Positions 41,947 to 50,317 of a stretch of 64,000 nucleotides of DNA are shown in pieces. Origin of the DNA: a virus. Positions within the stretch are counted from its first letter, which is position 1, and the number at the start of each line of letters is the position of its first letter. Both the position numbers and the translations under genes were made by a program. The stretch spans positions 1 through 64,000 of the IMG/VR virus record IMGVR_UViG_3300031730_000003. One strand, written 5' to 3'. A model generated the notes under the pieces. It saw nothing but the letters and a program-made list of their open reading frames with translations, was not told the origin of the DNA and did no database searches.

Positions 41947-42264
41947 ATGCAAGCAATGCTTTCAATAGTTCAGGCGCAGTACGAGACGCGGCCGGGCAGC
42001 CACACAATGGAGACTTCACGTTTCCTCATTGGTGCAGGCGCAGAGCATCCCGCGCGGCACGTCGAGGTGAAGACCTTGGACGGGCTCCGTGCGCAAGTTG
42101 GCAGCTATGGCACCGAAGTTGCCGCCGCACTGCCCGACCTATCCTTTCGTGTCTATGTGCGAGTGGCGAAGGGATCGCGGAAGTTGCCGGGATTCGATGC
42201 GATGGAGCGCGCCGACTACTTCGGCGGCAAGGCTTGGATGCGCACCGTAGCGCGGGAGGTCTGA
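41947..42264 (+). CDS. First gene of the rightward early operon
   Basis: 105 residues from ATG 41947 behind AGAGGAACAGGCAA. A longer frame starting inside the operator was rejected. Mixed alpha/beta: MLSIVQAQYETRPGSH, VEVKTLDGLRAQVGSYG, LPDLSFRVYVRVAKGSRKL. Function unknown. Confidence 0.6.
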   Translation: MQAMLSIVQAQYETRPGSHTMETSRFLIGAGAEHPARHVEVKTLDGLRAQVGSYGTEVAAALPDLSFRVYVRVAKGSRKLPGFDAMERADYFGGKAWMRTVAREV

Positions 42265-42267
42265 GCC

Positions 42268-42405
42268 ATGCGCAACCATTCCGACCCCACCGACTGGCTT
42301 CCGATTGCGAGCACGAAGGACAACCGGCGCGTGCGGCTTGAGCGGAGGACGGCACAGCGCCGCGCCCGCTGGGCCGCAAAGCAGGGGCGGAGGGTTGCGC
42401 AGTGA
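42268..42405 (+). CDS. Short basic protein
   Basis: 45 residues, ATG 42268, with a very basic C-terminal half (RLERRTAQRRARWAAKQGRR). The stop overlaps the GTG of the next gene (GTGA). Possibly nucleic-acid binding. Confidence 0.5.
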   Translation: MRNHSDPTDWLPIASTKDNRRVRLERRTAQRRARWAAKQGRRVAQ

Positions 42406-42584
42406 GCAAACGCAGCCCCGAATACATGGCAGCCTATCAGGCGCATGCAGTCACTGTGCCCGAGCTCCACCGCTTGGAGAAGATGGAAGCCGACGGCGAA
42501 CTGAGCCCGGCCGACAAGTCCGAGCTTCAGGCCCTGCGCCTCTACCGCGCGGCGATCTGGCGGCGCATTTCGGCGAACGCCTGA
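42402..42584 (+). CDS. Small helical protein
   Basis: 60 residues from GTG 42402. YMAAYQAHAVTVPELHRLEK and LQALRLYRAAIWRRISANA are helical; a central KMEADGELSPADKSEL motif is common to short phage proteins. Function unknown. Confidence 0.55.
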   Translation: MSKRSPEYMAAYQAHAVTVPELHRLEKMEADGELSPADKSELQALRLYRAAIWRRISANA

Positions 42585-42654
42585 CGCACACGGCAGGGGC
42601 GTTGCGGCGCCCCTCTCGCGTGCGCCAGTGCACGGCAACAACGAGGAACGGCAA

Positions 42655-42846
42655 ATGACCCGCTTCACCCTGACGATCGACTGCGACAACGCCGCGTTCA
42701 TTGAGACGGAATACAGCCGCGACGAGGAACTGAAGCGGATCATTCGCAAAGCGCTGGTCGACCTGGACTATGAGAACGAAGGTATGTGTCTGGACATCAA
42801 CGGCAACCGCGTGGGCGAATGGCGCATCAGCGAAGGGGAGGGCTGA
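42655..42846 (+). CDS. Small acidic protein
   Basis: 63 residues from ATG 42655, with a ribosome region (CGAGGAACGGCAA) closely resembling that of the gene at 41947. TRFTLTIDCDNAAFIE is a strand, followed by an acidic helix and GNRVGEWRIS. Function unknown. Confidence 0.6.
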   Translation: MTRFTLTIDCDNAAFIETEYSRDEELKRIIRKALVDLDYENEGMCLDINGNRVGEWRISEGEG

Positions 42847-42849
42847 GCG

Positions 42850-43434
42850 ATGAGCACCACCCTTCCGCGCGTCCTGCAGCCCAAGGACAAGGACTACGCC
42901 TTGCGCATGCCAGACGGCCCGCTGTTCAGCGTCACCGCGGCCCTGGTGCGCTTGGGCGTGCCTGCCCATGGCAAGCCGCCGCACGACTGGCACGACACGA
43001 GCGACCGCTGGCTTGTCGTGGTGAAGGTGCAGCCGGCCGCGACACAGCCCGCCGTGGGCATGATGGAGTTCGATTACTGGACGGGCGTGGGCAATCGTGC
43101 CCACCCAGGCTGGCCGCCGGTCGAGCGGGGCCTGAAGCCCGGCACCGTCGCGCAGCACGAGCAGGAGGAGCGCAAGGTGCCCGTGCACCCTGACCTGCGC
43201 TCGATCCTGACCTGCATTTGCAGCGATTGGGATACGGCCGTGCAACTGCCGCCGGGCGATGCCGAGGCGATGGACTACTTGCAAGACGAGTTTGGCAACG
43301 AGCAGAAGGCTTCGGACCTGCTGCGGCTGGTGCAGGCCCTGCGCACCATGCAGCGCAAGGTTGAGACGATGCTGCGCGGCGCCAACGTCAAGCCTGCTGA
43401 CTTCGCGGCCTGGTGCGCGGAGCTCGACGCATGA
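42850..43434 (+). CDS. Hypothetical phage protein
   Basis: 194 residues. N-terminus LQPKDKDYALRMPDGPLFSV, then MMEFDYWTGVGNRAHPGW and a C-terminal helical region (YLQDEFGNEQKASDLLRLVQ; ALRTMQRKVETMLRG). The gene starts three bases after the previous stop. No family recognised. Confidence 0.6.
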   Translation: MSTTLPRVLQPKDKDYALRMPDGPLFSVTAALVRLGVPAHGKPPHDWHDTSDRWLVVVKVQPAATQPAVGMMEFDYWTGVGNRAHPGWPPVERGLKPGTVAQHEQEERKVPVHPDLRSILTCICSDWDTAVQLPPGDAEAMDYLQDEFGNEQKASDLLRLVQALRTMQRKVETMLRGANVKPADFAAWCAELDA

Positions 43435-43640
43435 GCGCCATACGCTGCCTGCGCGCGATGCCTGGCGCCCCGCACGTCTGGCACGTGCGCGGGCGTGCGC
43501 GGGCCGGAGGCGGGCGCACGAGCGTTTGCGTCTACACGGCCGCGCCGCTGCAGCCGCGAGCCTGGGCGGACGCCTGGGCGGACCACTCGACGTGGCTCGA
43601 CATCAAGCAGGTGCTGTACGTTGGCGAGGGCGTGGCATGA
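43431..43640 (+). CDS. Small hypothetical protein
   Basis: 69 residues; ATGA start overlap. A beta-prone, Arg-rich N-terminus (GAPHVWHVRGRARAGGG) precedes VCVYTAAPLQPRAWADAWAD and LDIKQVLYVGEG. Function unknown. Confidence 0.5.
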   Translation: MSAIRCLRAMPGAPHVWHVRGRARAGGGRTSVCVYTAAPLQPRAWADAWADHSTWLDIKQVLYVGEGVA

Positions 43641-44113
43641 GCGAGCACACACGCGAGACGATGCCGCCGGTGCCTCCTGGCATGGTGCGTCTGGCCAACT
43701 ATGGGACAATCACCCCGGGCCTATATGCCGATATCACCCCGCTTGAGCAGGGGACAGGCGATCTGCACGGCTGCCCCATCGTGCGCCTTCAGCATATCAC
43801 GCGCGGCTATGTGGTGGCCGGATCCTGCTGCCGCTGGGATGAGGCGTGTTGGTCCGTGCAGTGGGACGACAACAGCAACAACACCACGCACGGCAAGCGG
43901 TTCAAGATCGAGCACGAGGCCGAGGCGCGGGCATATTATGCCAAGCTGACGGACCCCCAGGCGGTGAGCGCGCGGCGCCAGCATGACGCGATGATGGAAG
44001 ACACCGTCTACGCGCCAGCCCGTGCGGAGCGTGCGGCGCGGTTGGCAGCCCATGCCGAGGAGGAGCGGGCACGCAAGGATGCGCGTCGGCGCGCACGGAG
44101 GATCGCGGCATGA
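43637..44113 (+). CDS. Hypothetical early-type protein
   Basis: 158 residues; ATGA start overlap. The N-terminal half is a small beta domain (GMVRLANYGTITPGLYADIT; CPIVRLQHITRGYVVAGSCC). The C-terminal half is a charged coiled coil (AARLAAHAEEERARKDARRR). Function unknown. Confidence 0.6.
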   Translation: MSEHTRETMPPVPPGMVRLANYGTITPGLYADITPLEQGTGDLHGCPIVRLQHITRGYVVAGSCCRWDEACWSVQWDDNSNNTTHGKRFKIEHEAEARAYYAKLTDPQAVSARRQHDAMMEDTVYAPARAERAARLAAHAEEERARKDARRRARRIAA

Positions 44114-44337
44114 CGGCGCGCGAGTGGCTCAACGTGCTGGCGATCCTCAACAGCATCGACGAGGTTCCAGGGATGCCGGTTCCTTCGATGGCACCGCCGG
44201 GCGAGGGGCGCGCCTATATCGCAGCACAGCAGCGTCGGTTTCGTCGCGATCCTGTCGCCTACTTGCGCGGCGCATCGGATGCCGAGGAAATTGCGATCTG
44301 GGCCGAGGTTGAGCGTCGGCTGGCGGGTGGAGCATGA
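44110..44337 (+). CDS. Small helical protein
   Basis: 75 residues; ATGA overlaps at both ends. WLNVLAILNSIDEVPGMPVP is followed by YIAAQQRRFRRDPVAYLRGA and an acidic helix. Function unknown. Confidence 0.55.
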   Translation: MTAREWLNVLAILNSIDEVPGMPVPSMAPPGEGRAYIAAQQRRFRRDPVAYLRGASDAEEIAIWAEVERRLAGGA

Positions 44338-44507
44338 TGACCGCCGAGCGAGACATATTCGGCGAGGCGCCCCGACGCTGGGAATATCAGGCCGGCAAGC
44401 GCGCGTTCGCTGCGGGAATCCCCTTCGATGCAGATCGGCCGGCGCCGTGGCAGTGGGGATGGGAAGATGCGCGCGATGCAACCGCCCAGCCGGAGCTTGA
44501 CCTGTGA
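44334..44507 (+). CDS. Small ribosome-modulation-factor-like protein
   Basis: 57 residues from ATG 44334 (ATGATG; overlap with the previous stop). YQAGKRAFAAGIPFDADRP and WQWGWEDARDA follow the RMF pattern of an aromatic-Gly-Ala segment and a Trp-x-x-Gly-Trp segment. RMF dimerises 70S ribosomes in slow-growing bacteria. Short match, so the role is a suggestion. A second such segment ends the protein at 51989. Confidence 0.45.
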   Translation: MMTAERDIFGEAPRRWEYQAGKRAFAAGIPFDADRPAPWQWGWEDARDATAQPELDL

Positions 44508-44797
44508 TCGCGTGCACCCGCTGCGGCGGCGAGTGGGCGACCGATCCGCGGCGCGGCGTGCGCTGCCCCGTGGTGTCGTGCGCGAGCGAGCCCGGCGAGG
44601 CGTGTTGGCGCCCGCCCACGGCCCGGCACCCTGCGGCCTACCTCGCATCAGTCCACGCCGAGCGAGAGGCCCAGGCGGTCAAATGCGGCCTCCTGCGAGC
44701 CTGTCCCGCGCTGACCTGGTCGAACCGCCACGAAATGCGCGCCGCCTACCACTGCGACGACCCGGCGCCGCGCGGCTACCAGCTTCCCCTGCTTTGA
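44504..44797 (+). CDS. Double Cys-knuckle protein
   Basis: 97 residues from GTG 44504 (GTGA overlap). ACTRCGGEW and CPVVSCASEPGEACW form two Cys pairs, a small zinc-binding phage module; the C-terminus has CGLLRACP and an acidic ending. Function unknown. Confidence 0.6.
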   Translation: MIACTRCGGEWATDPRRGVRCPVVSCASEPGEACWRPPTARHPAAYLASVHAEREAQAVKCGLLRACPALTWSNRHEMRAAYHCDDPAPRGYQLPLL

Positions 44798-44807
44798 AAG
44801 GAACCCC

Positions 44808-45068
44808 ATGCAAGTCGTAGTCACCCTGGACCTGGCCGCACTCAGCGCCGGCATCCCAGCACACGAGGCCGCAAGCCGCATGCTGCGCGAGCTCTGCGCC
44901 CGCATGATGGCCGACGAGGAGATCGACCCGCAGCGCCTGCGCATCACCAACGGCGCGGGCGTGGACCTGGCCACCGTGGCGCTGCACGAGCCGGCGCGCA
45001 TCCTCGTCGGCGACGAGGTGCACATCAAGCGGCGGGGCGCGGCGTGGCCGGGCGAGGAGCGCGCATGA
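44808..45068 (+). CDS. Small hypothetical protein
   Basis: 86 residues from ATG 44808 with AAAGGAACC upstream. Beta N-terminus (MQVVVTLDLAALSAGI), helical centre (HEAASRMLRELCARMMAD) and a C-terminal strand (ARILVGDEVHIKRRG). Function unknown. Confidence 0.6.
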   Translation: MQVVVTLDLAALSAGIPAHEAASRMLRELCARMMADEEIDPQRLRITNGAGVDLATVALHEPARILVGDEVHIKRRGAAWPGEERA

Positions 45069-45292
45069 GCCGGCGCCAGCGCCCCAACTTCCTGCGCAGC
45101 ATCACCGCGGCGCACATCAACGGCGAGGACGCACTCTCCGTGCGGACCCCGCTGCTGACGATCTCGGTGCGGCGAGGGCTCACGGGAACAATAACCGTCG
45201 CTGTGCAGCCCCACGGAGACGACGTGGAGATGACGTTCCGTGCCGACGGCGACGCGGTCCTGGTCACGGCCGGGCCGAAGGAGGCGGCATGA
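45065..45292 (+). CDS. Small beta protein
   Basis: 75 residues; ATGA start overlap. SVRTPLLTISVRRGLTGTIT and VAVQPHGDDVEMTFRADGD are strands. Function unknown. Confidence 0.55.
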   Translation: MSRRQRPNFLRSITAAHINGEDALSVRTPLLTISVRRGLTGTITVAVQPHGDDVEMTFRADGDAVLVTAGPKEAA

Positions 45293-45534
45293 CCTTCACC
45301 GGAGAATATCCGCCCGAACCTTCGCCCGCTCCGGTCAAACTGTGCTGGGACTGCAAATGGCGAAGCCGGTGGCTGGCCAAATGCCGCGCGCCGCAAAATA
45401 TGGACATCGACCTTGTGACCGGCTTGCCAGTGCCCCGCGTGGTCTTTTGCGCCAATCAACGGCAGGCCACGGATTACACCAAAAATCCCTTGCTATGCGG
45501 CCCTGAAGGCAAGTGGTGGATGCCCCGCAAATGA
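45289..45534 (+). CDS. Cys-rich protein, paralogue of the one at 33447
   Basis: 81 residues: CWDCKWRS, KCRAPQN, DIDLVTGLPVPRVVFC, NQRQATDY and LCGPEGKWW. The motif order is shared with the minus-strand protein at 33447. Probable small zinc-binding domain. ATGA overlaps link it to both neighbours. Confidence 0.65.
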   Translation: MTFTGEYPPEPSPAPVKLCWDCKWRSRWLAKCRAPQNMDIDLVTGLPVPRVVFCANQRQATDYTKNPLLCGPEGKWWMPRK

Positions 45535-45719
45535 CCCGCACCACGCCACTCACGCCCGAAGAACTGGCGCGTATGGCGCAGCTATGCCGCATCATCGAGA
45601 CCCTGTTCCTGCCAAGCGCCTGGTATCTCCAGGAACAGTTGCTCGACATGCGCTCAATCGCGGCCGAGTTGCGCCGCATGTTCAACCTCCCGGAGGACCC
45701 ATGGAATTCGCCGAACTGA
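45531..45719 (+). CDS. Small helical protein
   Basis: 62 residues; ATGA start overlap. Helices LTPEELARMAQLCRIIETL and YLQEQLLDMRSIAAELRRMF. Function unknown; a small DNA-binding or capping protein is possible. Confidence 0.55.
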   Translation: MTRTTPLTPEELARMAQLCRIIETLFLPSAWYLQEQLLDMRSIAAELRRMFNLPEDPWNSPN

Positions 45720-46000
45720 TCACCTACAAACTCGGCCAGCGCGGCGCCGAGATCGTGCTGCGCGACGGGCTCCAAGCCGTGCCGATCGGACACTTCAGCC
45801 CCGGCGCCGATTGCGCAGCCCACGCGCAGAAGATCGTCCCCGAGATCCTGCCCGCGCTCGCGCTGCTCGACAGCCTCGTGGTCGAGGTCGACATGACCTA
45901 CCCGGCCAAGAAGCTGACCGAACTGGCGATCGACTGGCCGGACCTGCACAACATCGTCAAGGAGGCGCGGGCGCTGCTGAAGCGGGCGGGGGCGGCATGA
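45701..46000 (+). CDS. Small hypothetical protein
   Basis: 99 residues from ATG 45701 with GGAGG upstream; overlaps the previous gene by 19 bases. AELITYKLGQRGAEIVLRDG and LPALALLDSLVVEVDMTYP suggest alpha/beta. Function unknown. Confidence 0.6.
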   Translation: MEFAELITYKLGQRGAEIVLRDGLQAVPIGHFSPGADCAAHAQKIVPEILPALALLDSLVVEVDMTYPAKKLTELAIDWPDLHNIVKEARALLKRAGAA

Positions 46001-46290
46001 GCCAGCGTTCCCGAGAGATCGATGCCCTTATCAGCAAAATGCGCCGGGGGATTCGAGCCGAACCCGCGGCCGGCGTAGTGATTGGTACGCTGCACATCCA
46101 CGACGGCACTGTGGATATCGCCGTGGGGGCAGAAGGGTTTTCGCCGATGCATTGGGTGGCCCTCGGCGATGCCGCCCTGGAATGGGCCCATAAGCGCCTA
46201 GCGGCCCTGCCAGGAGACAATCGCGACCACCTGATGATGATTGAGCGGGCGCGGACTGCTCTCGATTTCGAGGAGTACACGCGCCAATGA
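45997..46290 (+). CDS. Small hypothetical protein
   Basis: 97 residues; ATGA overlap. IDALISKMRRGIRAEPAAG, a beta centre (VVIGTLHIHDGTVDIAVGA), and a helical end (AALEWAHKRLAALPGD). Function unknown. Confidence 0.6.
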   Translation: MSQRSREIDALISKMRRGIRAEPAAGVVIGTLHIHDGTVDIAVGAEGFSPMHWVALGDAALEWAHKRLAALPGDNRDHLMMIERARTALDFEEYTRQ

Positions 46291-46562
46291 TCCTCACCCT
46301 GGACCGCACCGCCGGCACGATCTGCGGCGGAGGCGTCGTGGCGCAGGTCTATCTGGACGGCGAGCCTATCGTGAACTGGTGCCGGCAAGCCCTGGTCGAA
46401 GGCTACGAACTCCACGGCCGCACGCTCGAGATGTGGGACCGCGGCTGCGACATGGGCGCCAACTACCGGCGTGACTACGGCATCCTGTGCCTGACGGTGC
46501 AGGACGCCCAGCGCTTCATGAGCCCGGCGCCGAAGCCGAAGAAGGGGAGGAAGAAGGCATGA
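46287..46562 (+). CDS. Small hypothetical protein
   Basis: 91 residues; ATGA overlap. Beta N-terminus (MILTLDRTAGTICGGGVVAQ), helical VNWCRQALVEGYELHGRTLE and a Lys-rich tail. Function unknown. Confidence 0.6.
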   Translation: MILTLDRTAGTICGGGVVAQVYLDGEPIVNWCRQALVEGYELHGRTLEMWDRGCDMGANYRRDYGILCLTVQDAQRFMSPAPKPKKGRKKA

Positions 46563-47272
46563 CCGACCGGCCGATCATATTCAGCGGGCCGATGGTCCAA
46601 GCCCTGCTCGCCGGCAGGAAAGGCATGACGCGGCGGTTGCTGAAGCCGCAGCCTCACAAGCCGGATCAAGATATGGCTGGGTGCCGGTGGCGGTTCACGT
46701 CCGGCTACAAGACCACGAAGGCCAATCCTCCATGGATGGAAGCTGTGCGGCCTGCCGTCTATGGGAACGAGATTGTCGTCGCGCCGCGTCGCGTTCCCGC
46801 TCGGATCGGCGACCGCCTCTGGGTGCGCGAGCAATTCGTTTTCCAGCAATGGCACGGCAAGTTCGTGGGCATCGACTACTGCTCCGACAGCGGCTCGCCT
46901 TACCTCACCTACCGCATCCCGCCGGCAGGCGCACAGATCAAGCTCAGCACGCGCCACGAGAAAAAGCAGCCCTCCATCCATATGCCGCGCTGGGCCAGCC
47001 GCCTGACCCTCACCGTGACTGGCGTGAAGGTGGAGCGGTTGCAGGAGATCAGCCGGGCTGATGCGATTGCCGAAGGGTTGTCATTGGCAAGCGCAAATAT
47101 TGAGGAATTCTTCCGGTGGCCCGCGCCGCACGCTGCACATCTATGGCTCTCTCCTATCGCTGCCTATGAGTGGCTTTGGAACTCCCTCCACGGCCCCGAC
47201 GCATGGGCAGCCAACCCGTGGGTGGTGGCCGTCGCCTTCAGCGTCGAGAGGAAGAACATCGATGGCTCGTGA
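46559..47272 (+). CDS. ASCH/PUA-like phage protein
   Basis: 237 residues; ATGA overlap. PIIFSGPMVQALLAGRKGMT and RRLLKPQP form the opening of the ASCH/PUA-like family found in phages, with GDRLWVREQFVFQQWHGKFV and MPRWASRLTLTVTGVKVERL as core strands. ASCH domains bind RNA or modified nucleotides. The N-terminal fit is good; the ligand is unknown. Confidence 0.65.
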   Translation: MTDRPIIFSGPMVQALLAGRKGMTRRLLKPQPHKPDQDMAGCRWRFTSGYKTTKANPPWMEAVRPAVYGNEIVVAPRRVPARIGDRLWVREQFVFQQWHGKFVGIDYCSDSGSPYLTYRIPPAGAQIKLSTRHEKKQPSIHMPRWASRLTLTVTGVKVERLQEISRADAIAEGLSLASANIEEFFRWPAPHAAHLWLSPIAAYEWLWNSLHGPDAWAANPWVVAVAFSVERKNIDGS

Positions 47273-47651
47273 CGTGCTGACCGCCGAGCGCCTGGCCGCG
47301 CGCATGACCAGGGCGGGGGGCCTCGCGTGGCCACTACCCCCTGGCGCAGCCCTGGACGAGCCCACAGCCGTCCTCATGGCCCAGGCCGCCATATTCCACC
47401 TGACCGGAGAGGAAGGGCCTGTACGGGCTCCACAGCGCCGCGGAAAGCCATGCACCACCCACAACTTCGACCTGCTCAAGCCCGGCCAGTTCTACCGCAT
47501 GGAAATGCCCGAGGAAGTGCATCTGCGCCGGCGGGCAGCGAACTCGCTCAAGGCGTCCGCCTCCCGCTTCGCCAAGCAGCACGGCTGGAAGATCCGAACC
47601 TACCGAGACCGGGAGGAGCCCAGCTTCTACCGCGTCGAGCGCGTCGAGTAG
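47262..47651 (+). CDS. Last gene of the rightward early operon
   Basis: 129 residues from ATG 47262, overlapping the previous gene by 11 bases. LTAERLAARMTRAGGLAWPL is followed by a region with LLKPGQFYRMEMPEEVHLRR and a basic end (SLKASASRFAKQHGWKIRTY), resembling a small DNA-binding protein. It converges tail-to-tail, one base apart, with the primase-helicase gene. Confidence 0.55.
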   Translation: MARDVLTAERLAARMTRAGGLAWPLPPGAALDEPTAVLMAQAAIFHLTGEEGPVRAPQRRGKPCTTHNFDLLKPGQFYRMEMPEEVHLRRRAANSLKASASRFAKQHGWKIRTYRDREEPSFYRVERVE

Positions 47652-47652
47652 C

Positions 47653-49464
47653 CTAGTCGTTCCACCGCCGCTGCTCGTGAGTGTCGGCGATCTCCTCAAG
47701 GATCGCTGCACTCCGGTAGCGGCCAGTGTCAGGGTCATAGGACAGTTCAGCCACGGCACCGCGCCGCGCCCAGCGCGTGAATCTGGCTTTGCGCACCAGG
47801 ATTTGCGTGGTGTGCTCTGGGCTGTAGACCACGATTCCCAGATCCGCCTTGTTGTTCCACATAGCCCCGCCGCTGATGTCGTACATGGTGGGGGCTTCCA
47901 CCTTCATGCCAGGCTTGAGTGGGCGCATGTTAATCGGGTGTACTACCAGCCAGATATTGACCCCATGCCGCATAGCAAATGCCTTCAGCCGTTGAAGGGA
48001 TCGGCCGATATACTCGGATTCGGTTAGGTTGCCACGCTCGTGGTCAAGCTCGTTCCAGGGGTCGATTTGCAGATCCGTGATGCCATCGCGAAGCACGGAT
48101 ATCCGCGCCATCTGCAGAACCCAGTCCAGGGTCGGCGACACATCTTCCGAGTCTGCGGAGAACAACTTTAACCGCGGCTTGAGCCAGGTGGCTGCCGTGC
48201 GGACCTCATGGTCAGTCATGCCTGGATGGCCGTTCCCTGGCCAGAACTTCTTGCCCGTCCACGTCTCGGCGAATTGCGCCACGAATTGCTCCCACGGCTG
48301 CATTTCGGGCGAGAATATCGCGAACTTCCGGTTGTGCTCGCTCATCAGGTGGATGGCGATGAACTTTAGCCACGAACTTTTGCCGTGCGTCGGCATGCCC
48401 GTGACAATTATCAGTTTGCCCTCGGCGGGGAACCGCAACTCCCTGTCGGTGGCGATCGCGCCAGTGGTCAATGTTGCCGGCGGTTGACCATGGCGCATGG
48501 CCAGCAACTTGTCCGCATCGATGCTGTGGATCCCTTCGATGGGGTAAGGCTCGGCAGCCTCGACGGCAGCCTGCACCCCGGCCTGCCCGTGCTTGCGGAG
48601 CGTGTCACAAGCGTCCTTGCAGTCCTCTGGCCATGACACCAGCCAGCACCGGTGGCGTCCCATGCGTCGAGCCAATTCCTCACGCAGCACCGCGCCCGGC
48701 CCATCCATGTCTCCCGCCAACACGAACTTGCGGACCTTCGACAACAGATCGGAATGCGTGCGCAGCGCGTCGAACCGCTTGTCATCCTCGCGTCGCGGAT
48801 CGTCTTCCTCCCGGAGCTCGGCCGGCGCACCGTTGGCGAGCGTCACGGTCTGCGGATACCCGGATTCGTGCATGGCCATGCAGTCCGCCTCGCCTTCGAC
48901 CCACCACACCACATCCGGCTCTGCCACCGCGTCGACGTTGAACAGCGAGGCAAGCGGGTTTTTCTCCTGAATGAACTGCTTGGTCGCGCTGCGGTATTTC
49001 CGGTTCACCAGCCGGCCGCCGACGAGATATGGGAACACAAGCGCCGCCTGGTCGCCATCGGATCCGGGAAACCAGTGCCGAGTCATGTAGCAGCCGAAAG
49101 CCTCGACGGTTTCCCGGCTGATCCCACGCTGGGCGAAGAAGGCGAACATCGTCTCTGGCACGGCGCGAGCCGTAGGTGCGTGCTCGGGGGGCGCGGAGGG
49201 AGGATCAACGCGCTGCGGTGCGCGTGGGGATCGCGTTCCGGTCGAAGTGCGGCGACCCTCGGTCCAGGCGCATTCGATGTTGCGGTGGCACTTGGCCACA
49301 AACCCCTCGCCGTCCGTGTCGATCGTCACAGACAGGCTCAGCTCCTTTGTGCGGCCGCCGCCGCATTTCGGGCAGCGCAGTTTCTCGCTGTGCCCCGCCC
49401 GCATCGACTTCAACCGGATACCCAGATCCGCCAGCAGCCCGGGTAGGTCGCTATCACCCGACAT
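47653..49464 (-). CDS. Primase-helicase (T7 gp4 / Twinkle-like)
   Basis: 603 residues. Zinc-binding region: CPKC (31-34) and CHRNIEC (59-65). Toprim-like primase core: Glu190 in WWVEGEAD and Asp252/Asp254 in LAGDMDG. Helicase (DnaB/RecA-like): Walker A TGMPTHGKSSW (Lys362, Ser363), Walker B-like LQIDPWNEL (Asp467), and C-terminal motifs around ISGGAMWNNKAD. It makes primers and unwinds DNA at the phage fork. ATG 49464 overlaps the replication gene upstream by 11 bases. No DNA polymerase gene lies in this window. Confidence 0.85.
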   Translation of the reverse strand: MSGDSDLPGLLADLGIRLKSMRAGHSEKLRCPKCGGGRTKELSLSVTIDTDGEGFVAKCHRNIECAWTEGRRTSTGTRSPRAPQRVDPPSAPPEHAPTARAVPETMFAFFAQRGISRETVEAFGCYMTRHWFPGSDGDQAALVFPYLVGGRLVNRKYRSATKQFIQEKNPLASLFNVDAVAEPDVVWWVEGEADCMAMHESGYPQTVTLANGAPAELREEDDPRREDDKRFDALRTHSDLLSKVRKFVLAGDMDGPGAVLREELARRMGRHRCWLVSWPEDCKDACDTLRKHGQAGVQAAVEAAEPYPIEGIHSIDADKLLAMRHGQPPATLTTGAIATDRELRFPAEGKLIIVTGMPTHGKSSWLKFIAIHLMSEHNRKFAIFSPEMQPWEQFVAQFAETWTGKKFWPGNGHPGMTDHEVRTAATWLKPRLKLFSADSEDVSPTLDWVLQMARISVLRDGITDLQIDPWNELDHERGNLTESEYIGRSLQRLKAFAMRHGVNIWLVVHPINMRPLKPGMKVEAPTMYDISGGAMWNNKADLGIVVYSPEHTTQILVRKARFTRWARRGAVAELSYDPDTGRYRSAAILEEIADTHEQRRWND

Positions 49465-50317
49465 GGCAATTCTCCGGTAGGCGCATAATCCGGCCATGGC
49501 CCGCTTCGACCCATGCCTCGTGTTCGGGCGTCGACCAGCGCGGTTCCGGCAGGGCGCGAACAACCTCGGGGGCCCGGCCGAAATAGCGAGGGTCGCAGGT
49601 ACGGACCGTGGCCGTCTGCTGGAGGGGAAGCTCCGCCTTCCACCGCCCCTGGTTGAGCCACGTGGTCGGCATCGGGATGTATTTCGGCTCATCTCGATTG
49701 AACGGGTAGCGCTTTACACCGCTCAGCAACTCCTCGGGGGTCGCTCCAGCCTTGATCGCTGCGGCGTAGGATTTGCGGGCAGCGTCCTTCGCGTCCTTCC
49801 TCGGATAGAAGGGCCACCACTCGTCGAAATCGATCTGTCCCCCGGAGGGGGATTTAGGGGGACTCTTTCTTTCTGCTTCTGCTTCTGCTTCTTGGACTAT
49901 TAGGGTCCCTATATGGTGATTGCCATTTAACCTATTAGGTCCTCCAGAATGCGATGTGTTTTCAGTATCTTGGTCCCAACGCTTTTTCACGGATTTCCGA
50001 CCTTTTTCCGAGGCAGCAGCGTCTCGCATCATGCGTCGAGATTGTATTCCTCCGGCGCGAGATCGCTCGAACACCCCCTGATTCTCCAACTCATCGAGTA
50101 GGGATTGGACCTCGGTTTCGGCGCCGCCGACCACCCGCGCCAACTGCCCGGCGGTGGGGATCTTGCCCCCTATCAGCACGTGACCGTACGGCTTGGCAAA
50201 GTGCGCGAGGCAGATCAGCCGCATCCACAAACCCTGCGCGGCAAGGCTGCATGACCTCAGTGCTGGGTCGTCACTCCAATCCTGGGGCCAGAACTTCATC
50301 CACCGGTGAGCGGTCAT
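49454..50317 (-). CDS. Phage replisome organiser/DnaT-like protein
   Basis: 287 residues from ATG 50317, ATGA overlap with the upstream gene. N-terminus HRWMKFWPQDWSDDPALRSC with SLAAQGLWMRLICLAHF is typical of DUF1376-like phage replication proteins; a winged-helix segment (KIPTAGQLARVVGGAETEVQ) follows. The C-terminus DFDEWWPFYPRKDAKDAARK matches the replication initiator tail that loads the helicase. Expected to act with the adjacent primase-helicase. Confidence 0.75.
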   Translation of the reverse strand: MTAHRWMKFWPQDWSDDPALRSCSLAAQGLWMRLICLAHFAKPYGHVLIGGKIPTAGQLARVVGGAETEVQSLLDELENQGVFERSRAGGIQSRRMMRDAAASEKGRKSVKKRWDQDTENTSHSGGPNRLNGNHHIGTLIVQEAEAEAERKSPPKSPSGGQIDFDEWWPFYPRKDAKDAARKSYAAAIKAGATPEELLSGVKRYPFNRDEPKYIPMPTTWLNQGRWKAELPLQQTATVRTCDPRYFGRAPEVVRALPEPRWSTPEHEAWVEAGHGRIMRLPENCHVG

